Below, piece by piece: positions 20,962 through 33,518 of a DNA stretch of 64,000 nt. Source of the DNA: Salticus scenicus. Its lineage: Eukaryota > Arthropoda > Arachnida > Araneae > Salticidae. Location: the NCBI GenBank assembly GCA_963930645.1, contig OZ005662.1:78089841-78153840 (forward strand), written 5' to 3'. Position 1 is the stretch's first letter. Each line of letters opens with the position of its first letter. Both the position numbers and the translations under genes were made by a program. The notes beneath the pieces were generated by a model, which worked only from the letters and a program-made list of their open reading frames with translations, did not search any database and was not told the origin of the DNA.

Positions 20962-21438
20962 CACTGAGAAAAAAATATATATACCGGCTTCATCTTGAAT
21001 GAATAAGTGATCATTTTCTAAATCCCTTAACTAAAATTATAGATTTCTGAGCTATGCGCATAAGGCATTTCAATAATCTGAATAGACAAAGTGATCGAGA
21101 ATTTCTAGTCTACACATTTCTAGATGGTGCAACAATATTTTAAATATTCTGAATAATCTGAATCTTTTGTATTGCGAGAAATTCTCGCTTGATATTCTAA
21201 AATTAGGTAATAAACTAAGATTATAATTGCTGAAACCCTTCTCTTGTATTCGGATTTATTTGCAGAGATTTTTAAATAACTTTGCCCTGGAGAGTATAGG
21301 CAAATGCTCTAGAATTCTAATAGGGGTCCCTAGAACTCGCTTTTAATGGGGACTAGAATTGATGAGGATTACATGGAACTGTTTCTTCTAGAGCCACAAT
21401 TTAGATTTTAGATGTCAGTTACAGAACTTTTTCTCAGT
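20962..21438 (-). mobile_element. CACTGAG element, copy B
   Basis: Inverted relative to copy A. Left end CACTGAGAAAAAAA, right end TTTTTCTCAGT; the last base is mutated, and AA flanks both sides. Interior matches copy A, including the CTAGAATTCTAATAGGGG segment. Confidence 0.85.
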
Positions 21439-21774
21439 CAAAATTTCAAGTAAATATTAAACAACTGATAAAAACAGTTTTATTTGAAAAACATTTTTGC
21501 GTGGAAGAACTACTGCTTCCCCTCAAACACCGACTTGCATATTGAAACTACATACATATGAAACACTCATAGATTAAACATAAAATGAAATTTTTAAATT
21601 TATTTCAAATTATTTATTTTAAGTTTGCAAACCGCCATTCAAAACATTCTATAAAATTAGTTGAAATAATTTCGAGTAGTTCTTTATATTAGCTATAAAG
21701 TTGGGCATAATTCGGCCAATTCAATTCGCCGAAAATTCAAAAGCATGCGGAAAAATTTTATTTACTCCGAACGC

Positions 21775-21809
<35 letters not shown>

Positions 21810-22200
21810 AAAATGTTGCAATAAATGTTGAATTACCCCCCCCCCCTCCTTCATCGGCAACAAACTCTGTAGGACTAACCATATTTCGGTTATTGTTTAT
21901 CAGTCAAATTTCTCACTTGATTGAAATTATCCATGAGGTTTTTATTGTTGATTTGTTTGACACCAGTACTCCAAGAAATTCAGTTTGAAACTCATTTTGA
22001 CCCTTCCAGTGAGGGTTCGTGTGAAAATAACCACGGATAATGAAAATTCGGTTGAACTTCGAACATTTTTGAGCATCGAACTTTCAACACATCATCCGTT
22101 ACAAAGAAAAAATCGCATGCTTTAATTCCAAATTTAGTTTTTTCAATTACACGATTCTGGTTTCACAAACTCTTTTTTACTTCCATTACCCTACTACCAT
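21439..22200. other. No gene seen; A-run
   Basis: Holds a ~29-base A-run at about 21778-21806 and a C-run near 21836-21846. Nothing else recognised. Confidence 0.55.
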
Positions 22201-22318
22201 CCCTAACAGCACAGTTAGGCTTAACTTATCCACAGTACATCTTAAGGACGTTTCTGGGATGCCTTTTCATCCAGAAGACATCTTGAAGATATCCTGGGGA
22301 AGCGATGTGCTGTCTGGG
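22201..22318. mobile_element. 118-bp MITE with CCC..CAGCACA ends
   Basis: CCCTAACAGCACA at the left and TGTGCTGTCTGGG at the right, flanked by AT on each side (22199-22200, 22319-22320). The interior ACATCTTAAGGACG and CCAGAAGACATCTTGAAGAT pieces form a foldback. Same ends as 5996-6296 and 58941-59942. Confidence 0.75.
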
Positions 22319-22559
22319 ATAAAGAATGGGAGTATTGTATTCGGTTCAAAAATTCGATATCCAGTTTTGATTTGCATGTTTTCTGTTCTGCTGAATCCAA
22401 AAAAGTGGTTTTTGGCAATTGATCAGTGTGTGTGTAATTGTGTGTGTATGTGTGTGAGTGTATGTGTGTGGGAAATCTTTTCACTATCATATCTCCGAAA
22501 CTAATAAAGATAGAACAAAGAAACTTCAGAATTGAGTTAGATCTGGAGTACAGATCAGA

Positions 22560-23160
22560 TTGGTGCACATGTTGGATTGGAAATCGTAAGTCCGTATCAC
22601 AAAAACGTCTCTAACGATTTTTTCAAATTTGCTGTATAAATACCCTAATAGATGTCCTTTCGTATGTAATAGTTGGTTAGTTCATGAAAATTGATAGACG
22701 TCCTGTATAATTAGGCCAGTTTGACGTCTGGCAAGTGTGTTCCATTAAAAACAGCTGTATGGATTTTTTTTAAACTCGCCGTATTAACACTCTCTGAGAT
22801 ATCCTTTCGTAAGTAACTGTTGTTTTTCGGTCAATAATTGAATTTGCCAAGTTTGGATGAAAGACGGTATCTCAAAACGGCTCTAAGGATTTTCTTGAAA
22901 ATTGGTATATAAGATATCCTTTTTCATGTATTACGTGATTGTTAGAGGTAAATTGACAGTTATCCTGATTATATAGATCAGTTTTAGATCTCGGAAATGA
23001 GTATTTCAAAAAACAGCTCTACCGATTTTTTTTTTCTTTTTTAACTCGCTATGTAAACTATGTTCATATTGTCTTTACACATGTATGATTTTTTTCTCAC
23101 AGGTGAATCATTAGGTGTCTATTTGTTAAATCAATTTTCTGTCTTCTGACTACATTATAT
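22560..23160 (+). repeat. Degenerate tandem repeat, unit about 140-155 bp, ~4 copies
   Basis: Blocks starting near 22600, 22755, 22880 and 23010 each carry a version of AAAACxGCTCTAxxGATTTTTT, then TATCCTTT(C/T)(G/A)TA(T/A)GTA and a GTT-rich spacer. The copies are well diverged, so this is old. A GT-rich run at 22425-22470 precedes it. Confidence 0.6.
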
Positions 23161-23999
23161 TCAAAAAGTGCATATAATACACGTAATAGTGGCTAATGGA
23201 AGTTGGCTAATGGTTGGCTAATGGTTGTGACACATCACATTTTTTTTCTACGCATTTGAACTTTTGGTTGCGTGACTTATGGTCCACTTTATATAATTCA
23301 TATACGTATACGTACCGAACATTGTATTAAAACTAAGCACAGCACAGCATTAAAAAAACAACAACAACAAAAAAAAAATCATGACTAACTTGAAATTTAC
23401 TTAAAGCCATTTCTAAACACTGATCTAACATATCAAATCTCGTTTGCGTAACTTTATAAACGAAGATTAAATATTTTTTATGTCGTTGTTTATATGAAAC
23501 AGGCTTATTTCATGCATATGAATAATGTATGTACATTTAACTTTTTTCAATGCAGTAAAAATATTTTAAACTGTATATACCAGAAATTTCACACTTAAAT
23601 GTTTAACATATTTCGATTTATTTTACTTTATTTTACTTATTATTGTTATTTTTTTATATCCCTGTACACTAAACATTTCGTCGATTTAAATGAAATGTTT
23701 TAAGTATCATCACCATAAGGTAATTTTTTTTTATACAGTTTGGATTTCCTGGTAATATTTTTTCTTCAGTTATGATGATAGATTTACAAACATACACACA
23801 AACATATAGGCACACAGATCAAACACTAAAAATTTTATTTTTTTATTCAGGGATTCTCTTCCTCTCAAAACGTGTAATTATTTCGAAATCTCAATTTCGA
23901 AATAAAACCCCAAACAATACTTTATACGCTTTTATATATCTTTCTATTTTCTGTGTAAAAATAATCTCCTTATAATTAATTAACTGGTATAATCCTTAA
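23161..23999. other. AT-rich stretch, no gene seen
   Basis: A short duplication of GGCTAATGG-type words near 23190-23225 is the only local pattern. Confidence 0.5.
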
Positions 24000-24210
24000 A
24001 TATGCTCAAGATACTTATCCGAAAGTAATTTATTAGATCTGAATATTAATATAACGCATAGTGAATTTGTTAAAAGCGTTATCTGACATTTTGTTTGATT
24101 TCCACATCATCGGTTATAACGAAATTTTCGTGCTTCGAGTTCCATTATCATTATATGCAATCGATGGCTTATTCACTGTTGCATATGCATCGTAAAATAA
24201 GCGTAAACAA
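24000..24210 (+). repeat. Dispersed repeat R, copy 2
   Basis: Homologous to 20510-20710 (GTTATCTGACATTTTGTTTG, GATTTCCACATC). It lies about 100 bp upstream of a pogo-like element. Confidence 0.6.
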
Positions 24211-24312
24211 GCATATCTTTAGATATTCGACTATAAATTCCAAAGTATATATATAGTATATTAGTTGAAATGAAAATTTTATATGGATATTCATATATCA
24301 CACATGTATATA

Positions 24313-25063
24313 CAGTAACCGCCACTTAATAAAATCACTGGTTAATAAAATCAGCTGCTTAATCTGATCAAATTGCCAGGACCGGAATCAAATCAATACA
24401 AATAACTTTTAAAGCCATCGCTTAACAAAATCAGCATCGCCGGTTAATAAACTGAAAAATATCTCCTCAGCAGCCAAAAATATACTTTATGCATACAAAA
24501 AAAAAAAAAAAAAAAAAAATTAAAGCTTAACAAACCCTTTGTTATCGCTCATTGTTGAAGATTTTGCACTTGCAGCACAGTTACAAATTAAACATACACC
24601 ATAACTTATCTCCGTAACAATTTCATAGAACGCATTCTTTAAAGCGCAGTAATAAAATAGAAATTTGATTTGAAATGTTTTATTTTTTCTAATTATTTGA
24701 AGGCAATTTGTAGTTCTTATTTTGAAACTACTATCATTCATGAGGTTTAAACAGAAATATTTTAAATTTATAAGAAAAGCGTGACCTTTTGGTAAAGTAA
24801 TGATGATTTTCTTCCAATGAAAGTGCACGGGAACTTAGAATGCATTTATTTATATCGAAGAAATAATTAGTTAATTAGCTACCAAAAATTAATTAATATC
24901 GTTTACTAATTCCATTATTCGTTACCTTCTGAAGTTTCTTTCGAAATTCAGGAAGTAATACCTTTTCCTTAAGGGCAAGAACGTTCGCCGGATATAAAAA
25001 TTAGCCGCTTAATAAAATCACTTTGGCTCAAACGAATGTGATTTTAATAAGCGGCGGTTATTG
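24313..25063. mobile_element. pogo/Tigger-like element G, copy 1 (751 bp)
   Basis: Starts CAGTAACCGCCACTTAATAA and ends AATAAGCGGCGGTTATTG, with TA at 24311-24312 and 25064-25065. The subterminal region repeats TTAATAAAATCA words. An A-run lies at 24498-24519. The minus-strand 102-codon frame at 24520-24828 is partly shared by copy 3 but has no recognisable domain. TA duplication and ends fit the pogo/Tigger branch of Tc1/mariner. Confidence 0.8.
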
Positions 25064-27474
25064 TATATCTAAACTTATCGCTTTCCATTTTTTATATTAA
25101 GTAATATGCAATAATTAAATTTATTTTACACAATTAGGCATTTTAAAATGATTTCAATAATCTTTTTAATAATAATTAAAAGAAAAAGTTTTCCGATAGC
25201 AACGCTGAAAATGACGTCATAGTTTAAACAATGTACTGGAATAAATAAAGTAAAATGTTATTCATAGTTTCCATGAGTTCATTTAAACTGAGTACAACAA
25301 TGAGAGAGAACAATTTTACGAAAAAAAAAAAAAAAACTTACATCACAGTCATAAGAATGTATTGAGATAAATAAAATAAAAGATTATTCATAGTTTGCAT
25401 GGGTTTGGAGGATTCATTCATTGGTTCTCAATAAATAAAGTAATTTCTATTTTTAGAAAAAAACTTTTCGTTGCTATGCGGAATTTTAATCTGTCAGGGA
25501 TAAAATAACAATAAATTAAATATACAGAATTCAATTACATCACGAAAAATTAATCATATAAATAAGTAAATAGATATGTAGTTTAAAATTTAAATTTAAA
25601 TATTATGATGTCATTTTTAATTTTTAGAAATTTAATTTTTAGATTTTTTTTTTACTTCAAAATATATAAATATCAGGATGAAAAAGTGAAGCTACGTATT
25701 TTAAATATTACTTAAACCAATGTCTCGTAATTTCAATTGATAATGACAAATACATTTGAAAATACGCGCGTAAAAATGGAGCGCTACGCGAACATACACC
25801 GATAATTAGTATATGAAAGATAAAGTGTTCAATATAATGAAGTATATCTCTCTACTTTATAACAGGGTGTATTAATTTGTTAGGAATATTTTGTCAAGTC
25901 AGAAAATAAATCTCATGGCAGTTTGTACATTACTTTAAATATCTCATAGTATCTAATCTTATTTAAAATATGCGAATTATTCATTTTATAAAATCGTTAT
26001 AGCTTATATCAGTATGTATTCAGGTCTTGTTGATATATCTCCTAAAATATCATGAAATTGAAGTTAATTTGAAAAGCGGCTTTTTTCTTTCTTCCTTATA
26101 CAAAATACAAGGACGTATTGTGAAACCGATTTGACAAAATGGATTTTATATGTCGCATAGCTCAAATAGCGACGAAATTTCGTAAAATATTTTAGTTCAC
26201 GGTTGTGATTTAATCAGTTAGCTCTTTGTCAACTTTAACACAGTTAATTTTTTACATAGTATATCACTTCTCGCCTGTGAAGTTTAAGAAGAGGAAGAAG
26301 AAGATTTGTAGATGGCCGTTGGTAATAGAAGTTTACTTTATAAAAACAATTTCAGAATTCTTGCGAAGTGACTAGACAATAACTCAGTGTTTATTAATCG
26401 AGGCATTTTTGTAGATAGTCATGAAAAATTTTATTAAAAATTTTTTATAATATATTACTCATTGATATAGGTGACCAAAATTTATAAAATTATTATTGAA
26501 TAATTAGTTTTAATAGCATTGGAGTGGGAGCCCAAAACGATGACTTCTCTGGTTCAGTCATGATGATGAAGTGACGCTCCGATATCTTCATTAATTTCGC
26601 CAGAACTCTAGTCGAAACCAAATTCAAATTAGTAGAGAAAAAATGGCTGTCATTGTGTTCCGTATAAACACATACAATTTTGAGAAGGTTACTATTTAGT
26701 TATTATTCAAACGGTCTTCACTAATCGCCAAAAATTTGCCATGAGAACCCGGAACTTTTAAGCAAAAATTAACGTACCATGTTATAAGACAAGGAAGGCA
26801 CACAAGGCGACAAACTGTCTTTATTTTGTAAGATGAAAAGAAACCGAACTAGGAAAAGTCATAACAAGCTATTGCAGATCTGTATTAAAGTTAAACAACG
26901 AATAATATATGATCAAAGGTTTCGATAGAGTTGCAATTAGCAAAAGATACATATGTGAGAGGAGAGAGGATGTAAAAATTTAAAGAACATACTGTATGAG
27001 AATTTAAGTTGCAATTTAGAGGTTATGAAAACGTGTTCGTTACATATTTTATATTATTTTTAATATAATAATATATTTTTTAGAATATGTGATTATTGAC
27101 ATCACATCGCCCTCTAATTTTTGCCATAGGTTACAAAAGTAGACCATCTACACTCGTGTGAATGCTTTTGATTTCTAAGGTGTACATTTGACAATGAAAA
27201 ACTCTTCTGTAATAATCTATTCCTAAACAACTGATACTCCTGAACAAGCGATATGCGGTCTACAAAATCCTATTAGCACCACAGTTGTGGATAGAGATGT
27301 AGTTTTCTTGGGTTGTTTTCGAAAATATTCATGGACTGGAACCTGCCGTTAATTTACAATTCTCTCACCACACACGAAATTTCAATGTTTTCATGACAGT
27401 ATGCATATTTCAATAAGTGTACAATAAAGTCATGTTGTGTAGAGATTATTTATTTTTTAACTTTTTTTCTAAAT
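25064..27474. other. AT-rich stretch with a weak local duplication
   Basis: Two related ~65-bp blocks with ATTATTCATAGTTT(C/G)CATG at about 25210-25280 and 25345-25410 look like an old tandem duplication. Otherwise nothing is recognisable over 2.4 kb, on either strand. Confidence 0.5.
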
Positions 27475-28312
27475 TCAGTAGAAGATGTTGTGTTTGTAAA
27501 AGTTTTCGACTATCGGTTTTCAACCTATTTACACATTTTGAGAGGTCTAGAACACTATTTGGCTATTTTTAGAAAATGACTGTCTGTGTGTGAGAGAGAC
27601 AAAACTTTTCTGGTGACTGTGTCGCATAAACTACTTCCTAGAAATAATATATATTTAAATATAAATGCACCTTGACCTCAATTAATTCCTATTAACTTTT
27701 GTGTAAATCGCTCAATAGATGGTGCTGCTATACAACGATTTCCACAATTTAATGGAAGGCTGTGTCTCAGAAACTACTGCAGAGTTGCATATAAATTTAT
27801 ATGTAGACGCACCTTAACATGAAATAGCGATTATCAACTTTTGATGTCATTCGCGTAATAAGGGGCGCTGCTATACAGAGATTTCAGCAATTTAGGGGAA
27901 GGCTATATCTCATGTTCTACTGTGCATAATCAAACAAAACTTGGGATGCAAAAAAAAACATTATAAAATGTTATTCTGATTCAATTTGTATGCATATCGG
28001 CCTGAAGGCAGCGTTTCTATACTAAATTTTTCCCGAGAACGAGAAGGTTATATCTTAATTTCTACGGCACGTAATTATACGAAACTCGATCTATGAGATA
28101 ACAATTATAAAAATGCCTTTTTTAAGATGTTATCTATAGAGAATAAAACTTCTTTTTTTCGACATTTAGTGTTAGTTTTCTCTAACGTAAAAATCGTCTG
28201 CATTCAACTTGGCAGATAAATTTAATAAATAATCGTTTGAATAAAATATTTCTGCTGAGTGAATTTGTACAGTAAACAATAAAGAAAGTCTTGTGGTTGC
28301 CAAAACATACTA
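27475..28312 (+). repeat. Dispersed repeat F, copy 2, with internal tandem units
   Basis: Matches 17370-18175 at GAGAGGTCTAGAA, the GAAAATGxCTGT stretch, AAATCGTCTGCATTCA and the closing GTTGCCAAAACATACTAG. Between 27600 and 28060 about three ~145-bp units recur, each with GCTGCTATACA-type and ATATCT(C/T)A-type blocks. No ORF of note. Confidence 0.55.
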
Positions 28313-28408
28313 GTTTTAATTAATTAATATAGATGATTTTTCAAATTTATGAGCTATTTCAACTCGCCATTATACTATAATCAAATATAATTTTTAAAAT
28401 ATTTATTG

Positions 28409-28558
28409 GACTGTAAAAAATATGTCCTATTTGCTGCCAGAAATTCTCTGTAATTTCAGAAAATGCGCTTAATGTACGAAAAAATTACGTTGTCAAAACG
28501 TATTTTCTCAAATTACAGAGAATTTCTGGCAGCAAAAAGGACATATTTTTTTACAATG
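28409..28558. mobile_element. Palindromic TA MITE M1, complete copy
   Basis: ACTGTAAAAAATATGTCC at the left and GGACATATTTTTTTACAATG at the right; the two halves pair through CTGCCAGAAATTCTCTGTAA. About 150 bp. Same family as 1-71, 48605-49582 and 55641-55800. Confidence 0.85.
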
Positions 28559-29548
28559 TGGTGATTTTAGTTACTTTCAAATTAAAGTGAACAATTAATT
28601 TACTGGAAATTCAAATGTTTAAGTGTAAAGTTTCTTTTCTTTGTTTCTTTTCTTTTGTTTCTTTTTTTTTTCTTTAGTTAGAAAAATATAATTCTTCACT
28701 AATGATACTATATAAAACAACAACAAAGTTCACCCAGAAAGATTTAAGGAGTGACCAAAACGCAGATGTGAAAGATACAGCTGTTTAGTAAAATCAAAAT
28801 AGATAATATAGACACATTAAATGTAAGCCGAAAGAAAATTTTTCGTCCTATATTTAACATTTGTAAATATATTATAATGACATTTCAAGACATACAATTA
28901 TATTTAAATGTGAAGAATTTATAGAAATTATGGATATATTAAGTCATTCTACGAATTAACCTAAAAATAATTTTTTCATAAGAAAACTACATTTTTTTCA
29001 TATTTTAATTATGAGTAATTAAATTAATTAGGTATATAATTTTATTAAATTGCAATTTTGTTAATGTTTTTGACAATCAGTTAAAACAATTCTGTCATTA
29101 AATATAGTTCTGTCAGTATTAGAAATAAAGTTTCATAAAGAAACGTCATGACAACAGATATTCAGAAACATATTACTGCGAATATGAATATTTTACGCAA
29201 CGTAATATGGCCATAATCTGTTTTATAAATAAATGAATGAATACACAGAATGGAATAAAAAATAGTTGTTCCGTATTCTTTATTTTGTGGCATGAAACAC
29301 TGTATTATAAAAAAAAAAAAATTAAAGCATAAATATTTTCATTTGTTAAACTGTATTTCAGTTTTATATCTCGAGTTACAGAAGGAGAAATTCTCGTTTA
29401 TTTTTGGAACAAATATTGATTCAGCCTTTTCACAATAGAAAGTTATGCGTTTTTATACGTTTCACTTGATGTTATCATTGGTCGATCTTTAAAAACTGAC
29501 AGTTGTTTGTTACGTCATTTTTATCGGATTAATTTTTATTCATTTAAG
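28559..29548. other. AT-rich stretch, no gene seen
   Basis: A TTTCTTTT run near 28628-28675 is the only simple repeat. No coding signal. Confidence 0.55.
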
Positions 29549-30574
29549 GTAAAGCTAGGAGAGATTGAGCACATAGGGGATTGGTGGGAAAAAGTAGAGT
29601 GGGCGAGTTGCGATTTCAGATGGTTGTGCAACATTAATAGTGAAGTACGACTTGAATGTGCAAGTTGATTGTTTGAAGAGCCTAGAATAAAACGGTTTTT
29701 TTTTTAAATCTCGTTTTCAAAAATAAATGCTTGAATTTTCATAAACTTACGTAGGGATTTCATTACAATGGTAGTAGTACAAAATATTTTTTCTTTAAAT
29801 AGTTTCTCTTAATCTACTAACCTAGATTAACAGTACAAGTACAATAATTTTCTCTAAAAGCAAATAATTATTTAATAAAAGACTGGGCGATTTCTCCTAC
29901 CAAAATGAGAGAGTTTGCGCTCTTGCTATTTAGGAGAGATTGCGCATTGATTTTTATAAATTTTTGTAATAATAGAGATTTTACAGCTTATTGATAATGA
30001 CAAGACAATGAGGATGAGTTTGTTGAATGTGTGGAACAGTACCAAGAAATAACTTCGACAAGTGACTGAACTAATTTAAGCCATTCAACACGGCGCATCT
30101 TTTTGGAGACTGTCCCCAGAATCTGAAATTGAACATTATTCAGTAATGGCTAACTAAATCCACACCTCTGGTGGGATTTACCTCTCGAATGCTAATGTTA
30201 GCTTATGAGAAATTTAACGCAAAGTATTTAAATGTTACTGTATACCTATTTAGTTTTGCAATATTTACAAGTATAATGCTCAAATTTTGTGCAGCTGTCG
30301 GCTGATTAAATAGAGGCGATAAAACTAAATGCAAGCAAAAAATGTCAACCTACTCAAACTTCTTTTTAAGTACTGTAAACGTCTAAATTTCAATAAAATG
30401 AAATAAGTTAATAAACGAAAAGAATTTCAAACCAAGGGAATTTTCGGTTTTGTGTTTTGAACATTTTTGTGTGGAAGATTTTGAGAAAAAAAAAAAACTT
30501 CATTGAATAGTAAACTGTGGGCGGATTCGGGGCTTAAAAGACGGGGGGGGGGGGGGAGGGGCAGCTATATATAA

Positions 30575-31021
30575 TTGTATACACTGTATGCTACCCTTTT
30601 TTTTAAATCTTATTTATTTATTTTTTTTTTTATCGGAAATGCTTCCTTCTCGAACAAGTTCACTTGCGACAGGTGGCTGCGCGATAACTTCACCATGTAC
30701 AATAAATGCAACGATTGTAGACAACGAGAGATTCGGGCATCAAATAAGAAACAAAAATCTCCATATATTAAAAAAAAAATTACTGTCATTGGCGTCAATT
30801 TTTTTTGTCTGCGACAGCATCTTCTAGAGGAGGACAGGGTTCTTCGCGTCATGAGAGGTATCAATGTGTTCCAAATACTCCAAGGCAGACATTTCAGCTT
30901 CTTAGAAATTTCTATCATTTTAATTAAAGAAGTTATTAAAGGAAAACAACAAGTTTATGAAGGTACTCTATTTGCCATTTTGAAAAAAGTTTCTCCCAGT
31001 GACGTTGTTCTTCTGTCATGA
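30575..31021 (+). other. 148-codon open frame, unrecognised
   Basis: The longest uninterrupted frame in the window. It starts with a hydrophobic, low-complexity leader (translated T-run) and continues with a basic, lysine-rich middle. I recognise no domain or catalytic motif. In an AT-rich region a frame this long can arise by chance. It follows a 14-base G-run at 30543-30556 and precedes a SINE copy. Not called as a gene. Confidence 0.2.
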
Positions 31022-31041
31022 AGTCATTTTACATAGGAAAA

Positions 31042-31395
31042 TTAAAATATGATCCATGGTTGTACGTAGGTAGGTAGGTAGGTTGGATTTAACGTCGTAC
31101 CAGTACTGCGCTATGGGTAATTGGCGGCGGTCTGGGACCTACCCCTAGAGATTTTCCGGAGACATGCCATCACAATTATGAACCTACCCGGAGGGATCCC
31201 CCGCTTTGGTGATCCCCAGGGGTATAGTGTGGAAGGGAACATGGAGAACTATGCGGCCACGACAGATTTTATGTGCACTAGCCACCAGTAGCGTACATGA
31301 CCGTCTTTGTCCGGCTGAAGTATCGAAACGGCAATCTTCCAAATACGTACTCGGCGATTTACCGACTAGGGTACCACGGCTCGAAACCATGGATG
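31042..31395 (-). mobile_element. tRNA-derived SINE, copy 1
   Basis: On the minus strand the head reads ACCCTAGTCGGTAAATC (A-box-like) and TTTCGATACTTCAGCC (B-box-like), spaced as in a tRNA. A ~250-bp body follows, with CATGTCTCCGGAAAAT and CCCAGACCG, and ends in a CCTA/ACCT tail (plus-strand GTAGGTAGGTAGG near 31065-31083). Pol III-transcribed heads like this are typical of SINEs. Confidence 0.75.
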
Positions 31396-31464
31396 TAAAA
31401 AAGAAAGAAAATAAATATCAACTTTTTTTTCTCTACCTCTAGAAAATTAATTTTCTTACACGGG

Positions 31465-31812
31465 AAAGTTAAAATATGATCCATGGTTGCAGGTAGATGG
31501 ATAATTAGGTAGGTTGTGTTTGACGTCGATAATTAGCGACGGTCTGGGACGCAACCCTACGAGTGTTCCGGAGACATGCCACTTTAGTTTTGGTCCTACA
31601 CGAAGGGGATAGCTCCCCGCTTCGGTGGCCCCCAGGAGGTATAATTTGATGGGAACATGGAGGATATTGTGGCTATGACATATTTTACGTGCACCAGCCA
31701 CCGTTAGTGTACACGACGGTCTTTGGCCGGCTCGAGAACTGAACTTACAAACTTCCAATTACGAGCTCGGTGCTCTACCGACTGCAGTACCGCAGTCCGG
31801 ATCTAAGGTTGT
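31465..31812 (-). mobile_element. tRNA-derived SINE, copy 2
   Basis: Same family and strand as copy 1, ~75 bp away. Head on the minus strand: TGCAGTCGGTAGAGCACCG (A box) and AGTTCAGTTCTCGAGCC (B box); body includes CATGTCTCCGGAACAC. Both copies are followed by a similar AAATATGATCCATGG segment, so either this belongs to the SINE tail or the pair arose by local duplication. Confidence 0.8.
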
Positions 31813-32149
31813 AAAAAGGAAAAAAAGGGTCATATACTAAAGCTGTAATGGAAAATGGTCTAGATATTATGAATTTCGTTCTAATATATATATATATATG
31901 TAAATATCACATATTTCTATTTGACATTGAATATGAGGTTTTCCATAATTTCTAATATGCACTATTAATATTCCTTTTCAGTGAAAGAAAGCAGAGAATA
32001 GGTTGGCAGAGCTCTGCATGTGTTAATAAGTAAAGTTAGGGGGGGGTTGGCCAGCGGAGAGAGCAGGGGGCATAGCCCAAGAGTGTACTAAATTTAAATT
32101 TAACTTGTTATCGAGAAACTTTATATTATTTTGCAATTTTTATCTGGTC

Positions 32150-32670
32150 TTGTTTCTTTCTAGACACTACAGTGAGGAAAGTATTGTAATCATGTCAAAA
32201 ATCCGAATTAGAGATTTTGATGCTTCTATATGTTTTGAGGTCCCCCGAGTCTGTTTTAACTATTTTTATGATGATGTATGTATGTGTGTATGTATGTGTG
32301 TGTGTGTATGTCTGTGAGTGAACACGCTAGCGTCTAAACGCGTTGCTCGAATGAGTTGAAAGTTCGTACATATGTTGTAAGTCACCGTAGTACGAACCCT
32401 ATTGATTTTGGTGAATCTAGTACTTATAGCTTTTTTACAGGGACACCAAGAAAAATTCTTTATCATTATGGCCTATGGGACCAAATTTTTAAAAGTGCGA
32501 TAGCGTCTAAACGCCTTATTCAATAGAGTTGAAAATTTATGTGAATATTGTAAGTTACTATTGCAGTAACTATAAGCATTTTGGTAAATCGAGCACTTAT
32601 AGGTTTTTACAGGGACACAACATAAAATTCTTTATCATTATGATCCATGGGCTCAAAGTTCAATAGCGTT
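32150..32670 (+). repeat. F2-like repeat with a ~175-bp tandem duplication
   Basis: GAGGAAAGTATTG and TTTTGAGGTCCCC near the start match the F2 layout (GAGAAAGTATTG, TCTGAGGTCCCC at 18785 onward). A GT-rich run at 32277-32312 follows. Two units, about 32327-32500 and 32505-32670, share AGCGTCTAAACGC, GAGTTGAAA and TTTTTACAGGGACAC. Confidence 0.55.
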
Positions 32671-32828
32671 AAATTAAACATCGTGTACTATTTAGAGAAA
32701 AATACTCAAACACTCTATTATAATTTTCTCTCTTTTGTTTATTAACAGCTCCTCTTACTTTACTTTATCTTCAAAACCGTTAATTACACACAATGTTCGG
32801 AAAATCGAGTGGAGGAGTCACTCCAGAT

Positions 32829-32860
<32 letters not shown>

Positions 32861-33267
32861 TTTTCGTTGTTTCTTTAACATTTTTTATTCATACAAATTT
32901 TTGGAAATTTTTAAATTTTTTTCCGATTTTTTAATTATTGAATTCAAATATTCACTCCCAATACAAGAATATGTGTTTACAAATAACTTTCAACAAGGTC
33001 ATTTAAGTGCAATTATTATTATTAACAACGTAATGTAATCTCTTCTACCCATGTGCGCAATCACTCCTGCGCTATAACAAGAGATTGCGCAAAATAGCTC
33101 TCTTGGTTTTATTACATCTGTTCTTTTAAATCATCACGAAATAGCAGTATAGTAATGGAAATGCAAAGAAGGATCAATTCAAAATTATGCATCAACAGTT
33201 TAGCAAAAAATTAATATTTGGATTTTTTATATCGTTCTTTTGAATCGTGCGCAAAAGCTCCTAGCTT

Positions 33268-33271
<4 letters not shown>

Positions 33272-33309
<38 letters not shown>

Positions 33310-33320
33310 TGATTGTATAT
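33272..33320. repeat. (AT)n microsatellite
   Basis: TA repeats with a short interruption. Confidence 0.9.
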
Positions 33321-33321
33321 A

Positions 33322-33518
33322 TATATCAAGGCTACCACAGGCGACTTCTTTTATATTCTCTTCGTACCACTATTTATAAAAAATAAAATATATAATTTTT
33401 TTGAGCAGGGAAATCTACACTTTGGCTGCATAAATTTCTCATAAATTTTATGTTATTTAAATTGTGGTACGAAAGTAATTAAAGGAACAAATCGCCTTTA
33501 GCAGACCTGGATATATTA
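33322..33518. mobile_element. Small foldback MITE
   Basis: CCACAGGCGACTT...TTCGTACCAC at the left pairs, inverted, with GTGGTACGAA...AAATCGCC at the right. About 195 bp, embedded beside TA repeats so the target duplication cannot be judged. Confidence 0.55.

Larger units (their letters stand above)
29549..33269. mobile_element. Possible 3.7-kb TIR element
   Basis: GTAAAGCTAGGAGAGATTG at the left pairs with CTCCTAGCTTTAC at the right (13 bp plus diverged GAGCAC/GTGCGC continuation). Both flanks also repeat the word GAGATTGCGC (29930s and 33080s, opposite strands in part). The interior contains two SINEs, an unrecognised 148-codon frame and an F2-like repeat. The shared 13-bp ends could be coincidence, so I hold this loosely. 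Confidence 0.35.

Noticed and set aside
22560..23160. Tandem units as a CRISPR-like array
   Set aside because: Units are long, diverged and lack identical short repeats with unique spacers; the context is eukaryotic.
24520..24828. 102-codon minus-strand frame in element G as transposase
   Set aside because: Partly shared with copy 3, but no CENP-B-type HTH or DDE motif, and it begins inside an AT-rich spacer.
30575..31021. 148-codon plus-strand frame as a gene
   Set aside because: No domain, no start context and a leader made of translated T-runs. Listed as unrecognised only.
31690..31800. A functional tRNA gene on the minus strand
   Set aside because: A and B boxes are present, but no acceptor stem closes and the sequence continues into a SINE body shared with other copies.
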